Source: Spirochaeta sp. LUC14_002_19_P3 (GTDB taxonomy: Bacteria; Spirochaetota; Spirochaetia; DSM-2461). From it: a stretch of 40,967 nt of DNA. Positions within the stretch are counted from its first letter, which is position 1. Each line of letters begins with the position of its first letter. Location: NCBI GenBank assembly GCA_002084135.1, contig MUIB01000139.1, forward strand, positions 1 to 40,967. Reading direction: 5' to 3'. Positions 8,525 to 16,621 of this stretch are shown piece by piece. A model generated the notes under the pieces. It saw only the letters and a list, made by a program, of their open reading frames with translations, was not told where the DNA came from and ran no database searches. The translations under genes and the position numbers were made by a program.

Positions 8525-9858
8525 CCTTTATCCTTTCTTGCCACAGCAAGACGACGGCGGCGCCCGCGGGCTGCCTTCATGGCCGATACCAGAGGAATAT
8601 GGGCGGGACAGGAAAAGGCGCAGGCACCGCAGAGTATGCAGTCGTCCAGGCCAGCTTTGGCTGCATCGTCCAGCCGCTCATTGTCAATATATTTAAAAAT
8701 AGCCGTTGGCGAAAGCCCCATGGGACAGGCCTCGGCGCATCTGCCGCAGGAGAGGCAGGCCGTTTGGGAGAAGTAATGCGCCTCGCGGGCGGTAAAGGCA
8801 AGTATGCCACTGGTTCCCTTTGTTACCGGTGTATCAAGGTTGTAGAAGGTGAAACCCATCATGGGGCCACCACTGATAAGTTTCGCTGGTTCTTCGGTAA
8901 AGCCGCCGCATTCCTCGATAAGGCTGCGGATTGGGGTGCCAATCCGCGCAAGCAGATTTCCCGGATGTTTAATGGCACCGCCGGAGATGGTAATAACCCG
9001 GTCTATAACCGGCCTGTCGTCCCGTACCGCATGACACACCGACACGATGGTACCGACATTGGCATTGATTACGCCAACCTCAATGGGAAGTTTTCCGGAA
9101 GGAACCTCCCGTCCCAAAATAGCTTCAATAAGATTTTTCTCCGCGCCCTGCGGGTATTTTTTCTGCAGGAGCATAACTTCAAAGTTATGCTCTTTAGAGA
9201 CCTCCTGGAGTAATTTATAGGCTTCCATCTTGTTGGATTCCAGGCCGAATACGATGCGTTTGGGATTGAGCAGTCGCCGAATTATCCGTAAGCCTTCAAG
9301 CAAATCATCTCTTCGTTCCAGTATGACACGATGATCGGCGGTGAGATAGGGTTCGCATTCTGCCGCATTGATAATAAAGACCTCAAAATTGCGGCCTTTT
9401 GGAATGGTGTATTTGACATGGCTGGGAAAAGCGGCACCTCCCTGGCCTACTACGCCGTAATCCTTGAGTATTTTGAGTATCTCTTCGTTGCTTAATTCCT
9501 CCCACTGCCGGTGCTGGACAGGTTTTCCTGTAAGGGTAAAATCACCGGACATTTCTATCAGTGCCGCTGTACTCTTCATTCCGCTGGCCAGATAGATTGT
9601 CTTCAAGTCCTTTACTTCGCCGGGTACGGGAGAATGAACGGCCGCCGATACAAAACTGTTCGACTCGGCAATCATCTGTCCCTCTTTTACGAAGTCTCCA
9701 ACGGCAACCTTGGGCAGCAGAGGTGCTCCAATGTGCTGAAGGAACGGCACCAGAGCCATCGTTGGCAGGGGTGCACTTCGAATGGGACAAGCCGCGGTTA
9801 ATTCCTTAAAATCCCGTGGGTGCACTCCGCCGCGTGAGAAAGTTTTCATCTTAATCAT
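8521..9858 (-). CDS. rnfC: Rnf complex subunit C (NADH/FMN and 4Fe-4S subunit)
   Basis: Peripheral subunit resembling the NADH-binding 51-kDa subunit of complex I; exchanges electrons with NAD+/NADH. 445 residues. The N-terminal GGVHPRDFKELT, the FMN/NADH region KDYGVVGQGGAAFPSHVK, INAAECEPYLTADHR, and two C-terminal 4Fe-4S motifs (CLSCGRCAEACP and CILCGACAFSCP) are all present. Start ATG 9858 has AAAAGGA eight bases upstream and follows immediately after the stop of the upstream membrane-protein gene. It is a short RnfC without the long Ala/Lys-rich tail seen in gammaproteobacteria. Confidence 0.95.
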   Translation of the reverse strand: MIKMKTFSRGGVHPRDFKELTAACPIRSAPLPTMALVPFLQHIGAPLLPKVAVGDFVKEGQMIAESNSFVSAAVHSPVPGEVKDLKTIYLASGMKSTAALIEMSGDFTLTGKPVQHRQWEELSNEEILKILKDYGVVGQGGAAFPSHVKYTIPKGRNFEVFIINAAECEPYLTADHRVILERRDDLLEGLRIIRRLLNPKRIVFGLESNKMEAYKLLQEVSKEHNFEVMLLQKKYPQGAEKNLIEAILGREVPSGKLPIEVGVINANVGTIVSVCHAVRDDRPVIDRVITISGGAIKHPGNLLARIGTPIRSLIEECGGFTEEPAKLISGGPMMGFTFYNLDTPVTKGTSGILAFTAREAHYFSQTACLSCGRCAEACPMGLSPTAIFKYIDNERLDDAAKAGLDDCILCGACAFSCPAHIPLVSAMKAARGRRRRLAVARKDKG

Positions 9859-11322
9859 TCAGGTCATCCTTTTCTGTATTCCGGCTCCCGGTATCAGGGG
9901 GACAGCGGCAATCATCAGCATCGCTATTATAATGACTGGTATCTTTACGGCTGCCCTCAGGTGGGAAGCACCGTACTGCGGCTGGGCGGTGCGGAAAATT
10001 GGAGAAGGACCTCCCAGGGAGGCATACAAGCGCCCGATGCCGTCAGAAAATACCGTTTCCATAGTCTTTTTATACCAGTCTTCATCGTAAGTAATCAAAT
10101 TTGTTTCTATCGGTCGAATTCGTTCGCCGTCCCGGCGGTAAGTATACTGCTTAAGGGCTGTGCCCGGCAAGGGCAGACCATATTGAGCACCCTGCATAAA
10201 TCCTTCCTGAAAAACAGCCGATGCGATAATATCAGCCGCATCAGGGAGAATACCTCCATCCTGAAAGAGTTGCTGTAGTGCCGCTAGAGAGTTATAGCCG
10301 CCTGCAGGTTCTCCAGCGGCTGGAACCGGATAAATATTTTCAGAATTGTAATTTATTATTGCGAAAGGGATAAGCGCGGCAGCGGCCAGAATAATTTTTA
10401 CAGTGCTTATCAAAAGAGGGTGAGAGGCCTCGCTCTGAGGTTTGCGGAGTAGATACAGCGGTTCAAAGAGCTGATGTTCCCGGATTCGCCAGACACGCAG
10501 TTTATACCGATGAGAGGGAATTGTAGCTTTGGGCGGATACATCCGGCGCAGTATGGCAAACAAAGCTCCGCTCACAAGCGCCGCAATTCCCAGGCAGAAC
10601 AGTTCGCTCCGCGATAAAAATATCCCGGCAAGCACAAGAAGAACAGAGCTGCCGGCTAAAGACGCAGCGGATCTTCCTCCTGAACCGCAATAGGCCGCGC
10701 AAACCGCCAGGGCCAGACTGAACAGAATAATGGAAGGCCCCACTGTAAAAACGGCAAAAAGCCAGGGAAGAAAGGCCGTAAAGGAAATAAGGGGATTCAC
10801 TGGCAGAATAAACACAAACACAGTCAGTGCCGGAATGAAAAGCAACTGAAAAAGAATGAAATCCCATCTCTGATCGTCCAGTAGCACCACTTCGTTCAGT
10901 ACCGGTGAACTTTTCAAAATACGGCGAATTCCGGACAATCCATAATGCTCAGGCAGATAAATCAGATACGCATCTTTGCTTTGAAACAAACTGCCGATGT
11001 TGTGCAGAAATTTGTCCCGGCGAGGGTCTCCCACGGCGAGTACATCGTCAATTTGGGCGGCGGGGATGGAATTTATTTGAGGAATATCCATGTAACGGAC
11101 GTATGCCGTAGATGCGGAGAGCATATCGTCCACGCCCTGTGCAAGCAGAGCGGCGATAACGACATCCTCCTCAGCGGAGGAAGGAACGCGCAGAATGAAC
11201 CAGCCCGGCCAGTACTGCGGTTTTTGCTTCCCCACGATGCCTATGGTGGCCGCAGTAAAAGCAAGAGTAAAAGCAATTGCCAGCCATGATAAAAATGCTT
11301 TTCGGTATGTCGATAATTTCAT
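9859..11322 (-). CDS. Unrecognised membrane protein upstream of rnfC
   Basis: I do not recognise this family. I use the ATG at 11322 (MKLSTYRKAF) rather than the track start at 11400, because it directly precedes a hydrophobic segment; the result is 487 residues. Visible layout: an N-terminal membrane helix (about 10-30), a polar region of roughly 140 residues with alternating hydrophobic character, a block of about seven membrane segments (roughly 160-290), a basic loop, another helix, an extracytoplasmic-looking domain and a C-terminal helix ending in a short RKM-containing tail. The gene touches rnfC with no gap and follows another membrane-protein gene by 85 bp, so it is probably co-transcribed with rnf. 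A role in Rnf assembly or in the cell envelope is only a guess. Confidence 0.75.
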   Translation of the reverse strand: MKLSTYRKAFLSWLAIAFTLAFTAATIGIVGKQKPQYWPGWFILRVPSSAEEDVVIAALLAQGVDDMLSASTAYVRYMDIPQINSIPAAQIDDVLAVGDPRRDKFLHNIGSLFQSKDAYLIYLPEHYGLSGIRRILKSSPVLNEVVLLDDQRWDFILFQLLFIPALTVFVFILPVNPLISFTAFLPWLFAVFTVGPSIILFSLALAVCAAYCGSGGRSAASLAGSSVLLVLAGIFLSRSELFCLGIAALVSGALFAILRRMYPPKATIPSHRYKLRVWRIREHQLFEPLYLLRKPQSEASHPLLISTVKIILAAAALIPFAIINYNSENIYPVPAAGEPAGGYNSLAALQQLFQDGGILPDAADIIASAVFQEGFMQGAQYGLPLPGTALKQYTYRRDGERIRPIETNLITYDEDWYKKTMETVFSDGIGRLYASLGGPSPIFRTAQPQYGASHLRAAVKIPVIIIAMLMIAAVPLIPGAGIQKRMT

Positions 11323-11407
11323 AGGAAGCACAGCCCTATTTTTGGCATGGTGCGGAAAATTGTCAAGGGGCGGCAGGGAAGGGGGTGAGGGCTTAAGCAA
11401 CCCTGTG

Positions 11408-13738
11408 CTACCATTTGCGCGCTATGCCTAGCTCAAGGAGTTCCTGACTGTATTGTGCCGATTTTTTTTCATACTCATCGGCACTCGGGGTGTCGTCGAG
11501 GCCAAGAGCCGTAAAGCGGGCATAGCCGCAAAGCAGTTTCATCGCATTCAAATGCAGGGCATATCCGTTCTGCTGCTCGTATTCGGATTTATGCTGTTCA
11601 AAATCTTTCAGGCGGCTTTCGCTGAATTCCAGCACAGCAGGCTGTAAATGCGGAATAAGCGCGGCGGTTTGGATTATGTCCATGAGCGGAGCCTTGGATG
11701 GAAATTCATTATATGCGGCAATAATCTGCGCCAGTCCCCTTGTCTGTTCCTCCGCAGATGTTCCATTAACCAGATTATAATGACCCTGATTCAAATTGCG
11801 GGTAAAACTGTCCGGGTACAGGGAATCTCCGGTTCCGATACCATCAAAGAGCCGCTTTCCCCGTACGTCTTCCACATCTACAAAAAGAGTATGATTATTG
11901 TCTATGAAAACCACTTTCCAGGAGGGGCTGTAATTCAAGGCAATGTAGAAATTACTGCTGTAGTATTTTCTTGGCACCAGCGCCGCCCATATTGCATTTG
12001 CGCGAAGGTTTATACTTACCCAGGAGGCCATATCCTGCGATACTTCCAGACTGGGGCTGATGGAGCCAGTAGCCAATTTATGCCCAATTTCTCCGCCGCT
12101 CCACAAATAGTTGTAAATGTCATAGACCCCAATGCTGTATGCGGCCTGGGCCCGCCCGTCTATAAAGACCCGCATGGCCGGCTGTCCGCTCTTCTCTCCT
12201 GTTTCCTGGGCCCACGCCAAGAAGCCCCCTTCCGTCCATTCATTGAATATCCGACCACGCATGCCGTTCAAGCGCATAAATCCAGTAGCGGCATAAGGCA
12301 TCTGATAAGAACCCGTAAGACGCGTGTACACCGAAGCATGATAAAGATCATAAGGCCAGGGAGCCATGTAATTCCGATGGAATCGAATACCTGTCCAAAC
12401 CGCGAATGCGGCTGTCGCCGCCATGCTGCCAATCAGAATGATTTTTTTCACCTTTGCCGATGGATGGGCGTTGAAAATATCGCGCAGCAGTAGCATTAGC
12501 AGCGGGCAAAGGACAATCGCGGCCATGGGGATGAAGCGGCGCGACTGTATCGCCATATAAACAGTAAGCAGTGCAATTCCCCAAAAAGCCGGAGACACAG
12601 TGGGCCGCTTTTTCCCATCTTCTTTTCGGGTAAATCTCTCCGAATGGCGGACCGCAGGCACCCGTAGCGCAAACCAGGCCATCGCCAAAACTCCCGCCAG
12701 AATCAGCAAATACACAAAGGGACGGGTATTGCCTAATCTATTTGTGAAATCAAAAGCTGGGTGCCACTCATCTATAACCCGCCAGCGTTCGGCTTCCGGG
12801 CCTATGCTTATTTCCAGAATATGGGTAAAGTTGCTGAAAAGATAGGGATTGAAAAGAACCGCGGAAACAAATGCCGCCGCCCCGGCTCCAGTCGTATGAT
12901 AAATACCGTTCAGGTTCAAGGTTTTACAATAGCTCTGAAAGGGCCTGGCGCAAAAATTAACACCGATGAATGGCACGAGCGTTATAAACAGATAAATGTA
13001 CCCGCCGTGAACATTGCACCAGAACACCGCCAATGGAACTATCAGCCAAATAAATTTATGTCCGCGGTAAGAGGTGAGCAGCAAAACAAGAATATAAACC
13101 GCCGTAAGCAGATTTGTGAAATCGGCGGGACGCATGCCCAGAAAAGTGCGGCTAACAAACAGTGCCAGACAGGTTCCCAGCGAAGCAAAAAATATATTGC
13201 CTCCCATAATTCGGCAAGCAGCGTAGATACATGCTGCGGTAAGGAAGTAGACGAGAAATTTCCAATACACGAGTGCACCCATAAAGGGGTACTCTTCGCT
13301 TCCGATTGCAGTGGTAAGCCGGTAAAAAAACAGATGGGTAAGCCAATTCTGGTTTATCCACCCGGTGGGATGCCAGCGGCGCAAGGTTTCGGAAGGCATT
13401 TTCTCCGCAATATTCTGAGCCCAAGACGGCCAGTCTTCAATCTCCCGGTCGGAGGGCCCCGGCGGGAGAGAATTGTAGCTGAAAGGATCGGGTGTATTTA
13501 CTCCATGGCTAGAAATATGCCGTCCAGCCGCCATGGCCATCCAAGTATCCCCGGAACCGATTATACTGGTAACGGAATGCGCCGTAAACACGGTAATACA
13601 CAGCCAGGCGGCAATTACTGGCCAGGAGATGGGGCGCGGAAATGTAGCCAGCCGCCTGTTTTGCGGATGGCTTTGTCTTGGCTGTTTTTTCACAGTGCTA
13701 TTTCCAATCGCGGCTTCTGTTTTCATGGTTGAGCCCAT
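11408..13738 (-). CDS. Large multi-pass membrane protein, GT-C-like
   Basis: 776 residues: a basic cytoplasmic N-terminus, about ten to eleven membrane segments (roughly 35-470) and a C-terminal soluble domain. The segment GSGDTWMAMAAGRHISSHG followed by DPFSYN, then NQNWLTHLFFYR, NVHGGYIYLF, LFNPYLF with DEWHPAFDF, and SRRFIPMAAI resembles a widespread family of membrane proteins of the GT-C (polyprenyl-phosphate sugar transferase) fold. The C-terminal RIFNEWTEGGFLAW and VFIDGRAQAAY fit the same family. Substrate unknown. ATG 13738 and ATG 13726 are both possible. It heads a likely transcription unit with the next membrane protein and rnfCDGEAB. Confidence 0.7.
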   Translation of the reverse strand: MGSTMKTEAAIGNSTVKKQPRQSHPQNRRLATFPRPISWPVIAAWLCITVFTAHSVTSIIGSGDTWMAMAAGRHISSHGVNTPDPFSYNSLPPGPSDREIEDWPSWAQNIAEKMPSETLRRWHPTGWINQNWLTHLFFYRLTTAIGSEEYPFMGALVYWKFLVYFLTAACIYAACRIMGGNIFFASLGTCLALFVSRTFLGMRPADFTNLLTAVYILVLLLTSYRGHKFIWLIVPLAVFWCNVHGGYIYLFITLVPFIGVNFCARPFQSYCKTLNLNGIYHTTGAGAAAFVSAVLFNPYLFSNFTHILEISIGPEAERWRVIDEWHPAFDFTNRLGNTRPFVYLLILAGVLAMAWFALRVPAVRHSERFTRKEDGKKRPTVSPAFWGIALLTVYMAIQSRRFIPMAAIVLCPLLMLLLRDIFNAHPSAKVKKIILIGSMAATAAFAVWTGIRFHRNYMAPWPYDLYHASVYTRLTGSYQMPYAATGFMRLNGMRGRIFNEWTEGGFLAWAQETGEKSGQPAMRVFIDGRAQAAYSIGVYDIYNYLWSGGEIGHKLATGSISPSLEVSQDMASWVSINLRANAIWAALVPRKYYSSNFYIALNYSPSWKVVFIDNNHTLFVDVEDVRGKRLFDGIGTGDSLYPDSFTRNLNQGHYNLVNGTSAEEQTRGLAQIIAAYNEFPSKAPLMDIIQTAALIPHLQPAVLEFSESRLKDFEQHKSEYEQQNGYALHLNAMKLLCGYARFTALGLDDTPSADEYEKKSAQYSQELLELGIARKW

Positions 13739-13835
13739 GGTTTACTTTTGCCTTCTAAGCCAGGAATTTAACAATCAGAATAATGGAAGTTATTATGCTA
13801 AAACCGGAAAACATCATAACTGACATGGATGTAAA

Positions 13836-14546
13836 TCATTTATTCATTTGTTCCTGCCACTTGTTCATATCCTCGCGCTGTTCAGTAAACCGTCTGTTCA
13901 CATCCTCCCGCTGCATGGCAATCTGCTTCTCCAGCATATCAAAGCGCTTATCCACCTGCTCAAAGCGCTTATCCACCTGCTCAAAGCGTTTTTCCATATT
14001 CTCATGCTGCAGGGCAAACTGTTTATCCACCTGCTCAAAGCGTCTTTCCATCTCCTCCCGCTGTAGAGCAATCTGCTTCTCCACTTGCTCAATACGCTTG
14101 TCCACCTGCTCAAAGCGTCTTTCCATCTCCTCCCTCTGTAGAGCAATCTGCTTCTCCACTTGATCAATATGCTTATCCATCTGATCAAAGCGTCTTTCCA
14201 TCTCCTCCCGCTGCAGGGCAAACTGCTTATCCACCTGCTCAATACGCTTGTCCACCTGATCAAAACGTCTTTCCATCTCCTCCCGCTGCAGGGCAAACTG
14301 CTTATCCACCTGCTCAAAGCGTTTTTCCATATCCTCCCGCTGTAGAGCAATCTGCTTGTCCACCTGCTCAATACGCTTTTCCATCAGCTGAATTGTCTGT
14401 TCATTCAGGTTCCCCCGGGATGGCCCGAGAAGAACATCTGATTGTATCAAGGTTTGATATTGTTCTTGAATGTGTGCAAGAATTTCTTTGAGCTGAGATT
14501 CGCTGAATTCTGAGTACTGAACCGCTTCAGTAGCCGCGCTTTGCAT
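13836..14546 (-). CDS. Coiled-coil protein of 18- and 7-residue modules
   Basis: Function unknown. The track start at 14564 is a TTG; the ATG at 14546 has a perfect AGGAGGT seven bases upstream, giving 236 residues. After an ordinary N-terminal helix-rich region (1-55) nearly the whole protein is a charged coiled coil made of an 11-residue unit (KQIALQREEME type, seven copies counted) followed by one or more heptads (RRFEQVD, KRIEQVE). Hendecads mixed with heptads predict a nearly straight, long helical rod. There is no signal peptide or membrane segment, so it is probably cytoplasmic. It has its own strong promoter (14612-14641). The DNA repeats are nearly identical, so copy number may vary between strains. 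Confidence 0.8.
   Translation of the reverse strand: MQSAATEAVQYSEFSESQLKEILAHIQEQYQTLIQSDVLLGPSRGNLNEQTIQLMEKRIEQVDKQIALQREDMEKRFEQVDKQFALQREEMERRFDQVDKRIEQVDKQFALQREEMERRFDQMDKHIDQVEKQIALQREEMERRFEQVDKRIEQVEKQIALQREEMERRFEQVDKQFALQHENMEKRFEQVDKRFEQVDKRFDMLEKQIAMQREDVNRRFTEQREDMNKWQEQMNK
13900..14400 (-). repeat. In-frame tandem DNA repeats inside the coiled-coil gene
   Basis: Blocks such as cgtctttccatctcctccc and gcttatccacctgctcaaag recur many times with few changes, in units of 54 or 75 bp corresponding to the 18- and 25-residue protein modules. All units keep the reading frame. Confidence 0.85.
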
Positions 14547-14611
14547 AAAGCCTACCTCCTGCAATTGGGATATTAAAAACCATCCTGTTGATTTTTAGGA
14601 AGCTCCCCCTA

Positions 14612-14641
14612 ATTCTATATTGAATAGGTAAAAATTGTCAA
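14612..14641 (-). promoter_or_regulatory. sigma70-type promoter of the coiled-coil gene
   Basis: Minus strand: perfect TTGACA (14636-14641), 18-bp spacer, TAGAAT (14612-14617). It predicts a leader of about 60 nt ahead of the ATG at 14546. Confidence 0.75.
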
Positions 14642-14730
14642 CTTTTTTTCCACGAAAGGCACGAAAATCATGAAAAGGTTCAAAAGACGCTCCTTATTCA
14701 AGAAAAGCACACCCGATCCCCCAAATAGCA

Positions 14731-14880
14731 GGGCACCTCTAAAAAACTCATTTAGTTCTTGACTCGAACTTTTCCGCCGCTCTTAAGTTGTCAAAATGCT
14801 CACGTAGCTTAGGCTGGCTTAAGCTTTTGCCGCCCGACAAAAAATTTCTTCGTCAATTTCCTAAAGCTGTTTTTTAGAGG
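14731..14880. repeat. 150-bp inverted-end intergenic element, copy 1
   Basis: Closely similar over its whole length to 22179-22332. Left end GGGCACCTCTAAAAAAC, right end GTTTTTTAGAGG, which are imperfect inverted repeats (core CCTCTAAAAAAC). Shared internal blocks include cttccgccgct, taagttgtcaaaat, tgccgcccgacaaaaaat and tcgtcaatttcctaaagctg. It also has a central hairpin, here GCTTA...TAAGC. It encodes no transposase, so it looks like a non-autonomous (MITE-like) or REP-like element. Target duplication not evident. Confidence 0.8.
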
Positions 14881-14953
14881 AATCCATAAATATTTTTCGG
14901 CTTTTCTTACCATTCGCTCCTTTCGTAAACCATTACCACCTGCGGATTCCCTC

Positions 14954-16417
14954 TCACTCTGACAAGGCTTTCATGCCCTTCATCTGTGTCCGCAAAGTTT
15001 TGCCAATAATTTCAATCGGATGATTCCGAATTGCCGCATTTACCCGGATAAGCACTTCATCGTCAACTTTCTTGTCGGCGGGGTAGGGCTGGGCCCAGTC
15101 CTCCCTGGGAAGGGCACTTATGAAGGGTCTCAGAAGGGGAATGCAGGCATGAGAGAACAGGTAGTTGCCGTATTCGGCAGTGTCGGAGATAACCCGGTTC
15201 ATTTCGTAGAGTTTTTTTCGGCTTACGAGATTGGCTATAAGGGGGAGCTCATGGAGCGATTCGTAGTAAGCCGATTCTTCTTTTATGCCGGAAGTGGCCA
15301 TAACCTCGAAAGCCAGTTCCACGCCGGCCTTTACCAGAGCCACCATTACCACCCCGCAGTCGAAGTAAACCTGGTAGGGGAGGCGTTCGGCACTGGAAGT
15401 TTTTTCAAAGGCTTCCGCACCAGTCTCTTCCCGCCATGCGAGGAGCTTCTTGTCGCCCGCTTTCCAGTCCTCCATCATCTCTCTGGAAAAGGTGCCGGAG
15501 AGAATATCGTCTATATGCTTAAGGTAGAGATTGGCAAGGATTTTCTTAACATCCTCCGCGAGTTCAAAGGCTCGTATCTTGGCCGGGTTGGATAGGCGAT
15601 CCATCATATTGGTTATGCCGCCGTGCTTAAGGGCCTCGGTTATGCCTTCCCATCCGTACTGTACCAGGGAGGCGGCTCTTTTTTCGGCTATGCCGTGCTT
15701 GAGCATCATGTCATAGCAGAGCAGAGTACCCGTTTGGAGCATACCGCAGAGAATGGTTTGCTCACCCATCAGATCGGATTTTACCTCGGCCACGAAGGAG
15801 CTGGCCAGAACACCGGCCCGGTCCGAACCGAGACCCGACGCATACGCCTTCGCGATATCCCAGCCCTTGTTCTGAGGATCGTTTTCCGGGTGCACGGCAA
15901 TGAGGGTAGGTACTCCAAAACCGCGCTTGTACTCTTCCCGCACCTCCGTTCCCGGGCTTTTGGGCGCCACCATAATTACAGTAATATCTTCGCGAATCTT
16001 CATCCCTTCTTCCACAATGTTGAAACCGTGGGAGTAGCCCAGGGCGGCACCTTTTTTCATAAGCGGCATAATTTTTGCCGTAACTCCGCTGTGCTGCTTG
16101 TCTGGAGTAAGATTCATAAGCACATCGGCCTTTGGGACAAGCTCCTCAAAGGTGCCAACAGTGAAAGAGTTCTCCGTGGCGTTTTTCCAGGAAAGCCTTT
16201 TCTCCGCTATGGCATCGGCGCGCAAAGCGTAACTTACGTCCAGGCCGCTGTCCCGAAGGTTCAAACCCTGGTGAAGCCCCTGGGCCCCACAGCCCAAAAT
16301 AACAATTTTTGCCCCCTTCAGGGCATCCGTGCCGTGAAATTCATCGGCCTCCATAAACCGGCAGGTTCCCAGCTGCCGCACTTGCTCCCGAAAGGGAAGT
16401 CCGCTGAAATAATTCAT
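14954..16417 (-). CDS. ilvC: Ketol-acid reductoisomerase, class II (long form)
   Basis: Acetohydroxyacid isomeroreductase: converts acetolactate/acetohydroxybutyrate to dihydroxy acids with NADPH and Mg2+ in valine, leucine and isoleucine synthesis. At 487 residues it is the long, E. coli-type enzyme with a duplicated C-terminal knotted domain, not the 330-residue class I form. The nucleotide-binding loop is [17 protein letters not shown]. The metal-binding carboxylates are probably in [16 protein letters not shown] and the second-domain CHELP-like [11 protein letters not shown]. Start: the ATG at 16417 has GGAG six bases upstream; the track start at 16429 is a TTG. No other ilv gene lies next to it, so regulation is probably separate from the rest of the pathway. 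Confidence 0.95.
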   Translation of the reverse strand: MNYFSGLPFREQVRQLGTCRFMEADEFHGTDALKGAKIVILGCGAQGLHQGLNLRDSGLDVSYALRADAIAEKRLSWKNATENSFTVGTFEELVPKADVLMNLTPDKQHSGVTAKIMPLMKKGAALGYSHGFNIVEEGMKIREDITVIMVAPKSPGTEVREEYKRGFGVPTLIAVHPENDPQNKGWDIAKAYASGLGSDRAGVLASSFVAEVKSDLMGEQTILCGMLQTGTLLCYDMMLKHGIAEKRAASLVQYGWEGITEALKHGGITNMMDRLSNPAKIRAFELAEDVKKILANLYLKHIDDILSGTFSREMMEDWKAGDKKLLAWREETGAEAFEKTSSAERLPYQVYFDCGVVMVALVKAGVELAFEVMATSGIKEESAYYESLHELPLIANLVSRKKLYEMNRVISDTAEYGNYLFSHACIPLLRPFISALPREDWAQPYPADKKVDDEVLIRVNAAIRNHPIEIIGKTLRTQMKGMKALSE

Positions 16418-16469
16418 GTTTAACTCCAATATATCTTATTTTATTTGAGTCAATTAAAAACTTTCTCCT

Positions 16470-16587
16470 GGGCGTTCCCCGCCTTACCCGGCTAAGCCGT
16501 GGGCTTATCCGGGTAAAGCGGGTCGGGCTTTCCGGGGGTACCGCCTGCCTTTGGCAGGCCGCTTTGCGCCCCTCCAATCCCTAACGC
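16470..16587 (-). repeat. Structured GC-rich intergenic element, copy A
   Basis: Read on the minus strand: GCGTTAGGGATTGG, then GCAAAGCGGCC, hairpin 1 (GCCTGCC-AAA-GGCAGGC), then CCGGAAAGCCCGACCCG, a long hairpin 2 (CCCGC, TTACCCGG and TAAGCC paired with GGCTTA, CCGGGTAA and GCGGG), and the end GGGGAACGCCC. The first and last bases can pair (GCGTT with AACGC). The same order of blocks and hairpins is found at 37231-37397. From memory, elements with these boundary sequences are scattered between genes in other phyla, notably Bacteroidota; I cannot verify that here. Confidence 0.75.
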
Positions 16588-16621
16588 ACCCGATTCATTA
16601 AAAGGTTTTGAAAAGTCTCAT

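Larger units (their letters stand above)
14547..14953. other. Intergenic region between coiled-coil gene and ilvC
   Basis: About 400 bp with no established gene. It contains the promoter of the coiled-coil gene (14612-14641), the first copy of the 150-bp inverted-end element (14731-14880), and, on the minus strand just beyond ilvC, an AAAGGAG sequence plus ATG opening a 33-codon frame that runs into the element. I do not treat that frame as a gene. Confidence 0.7.

Noticed and set aside
12761-13732. 323-codon plus-strand ORF
   Set aside because: Shadow of the GT-C-like membrane-protein gene; rich in Arg, Gly, Cys with no recognisable pattern.
13900-14400. CRISPR-like regular repeats
   Set aside because: The repeats are in frame within a coiled-coil gene, have no unique spacers and vary in unit length (54 or 75 bp).
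16430-16600. tRNA or known riboswitch upstream of ilvC
   Set aside because: The structured element reads in the opposite block order to any cloverleaf, lacks T-loop and anticodon features, and recurs at 37231 in another context. No T-box pattern is seen either.
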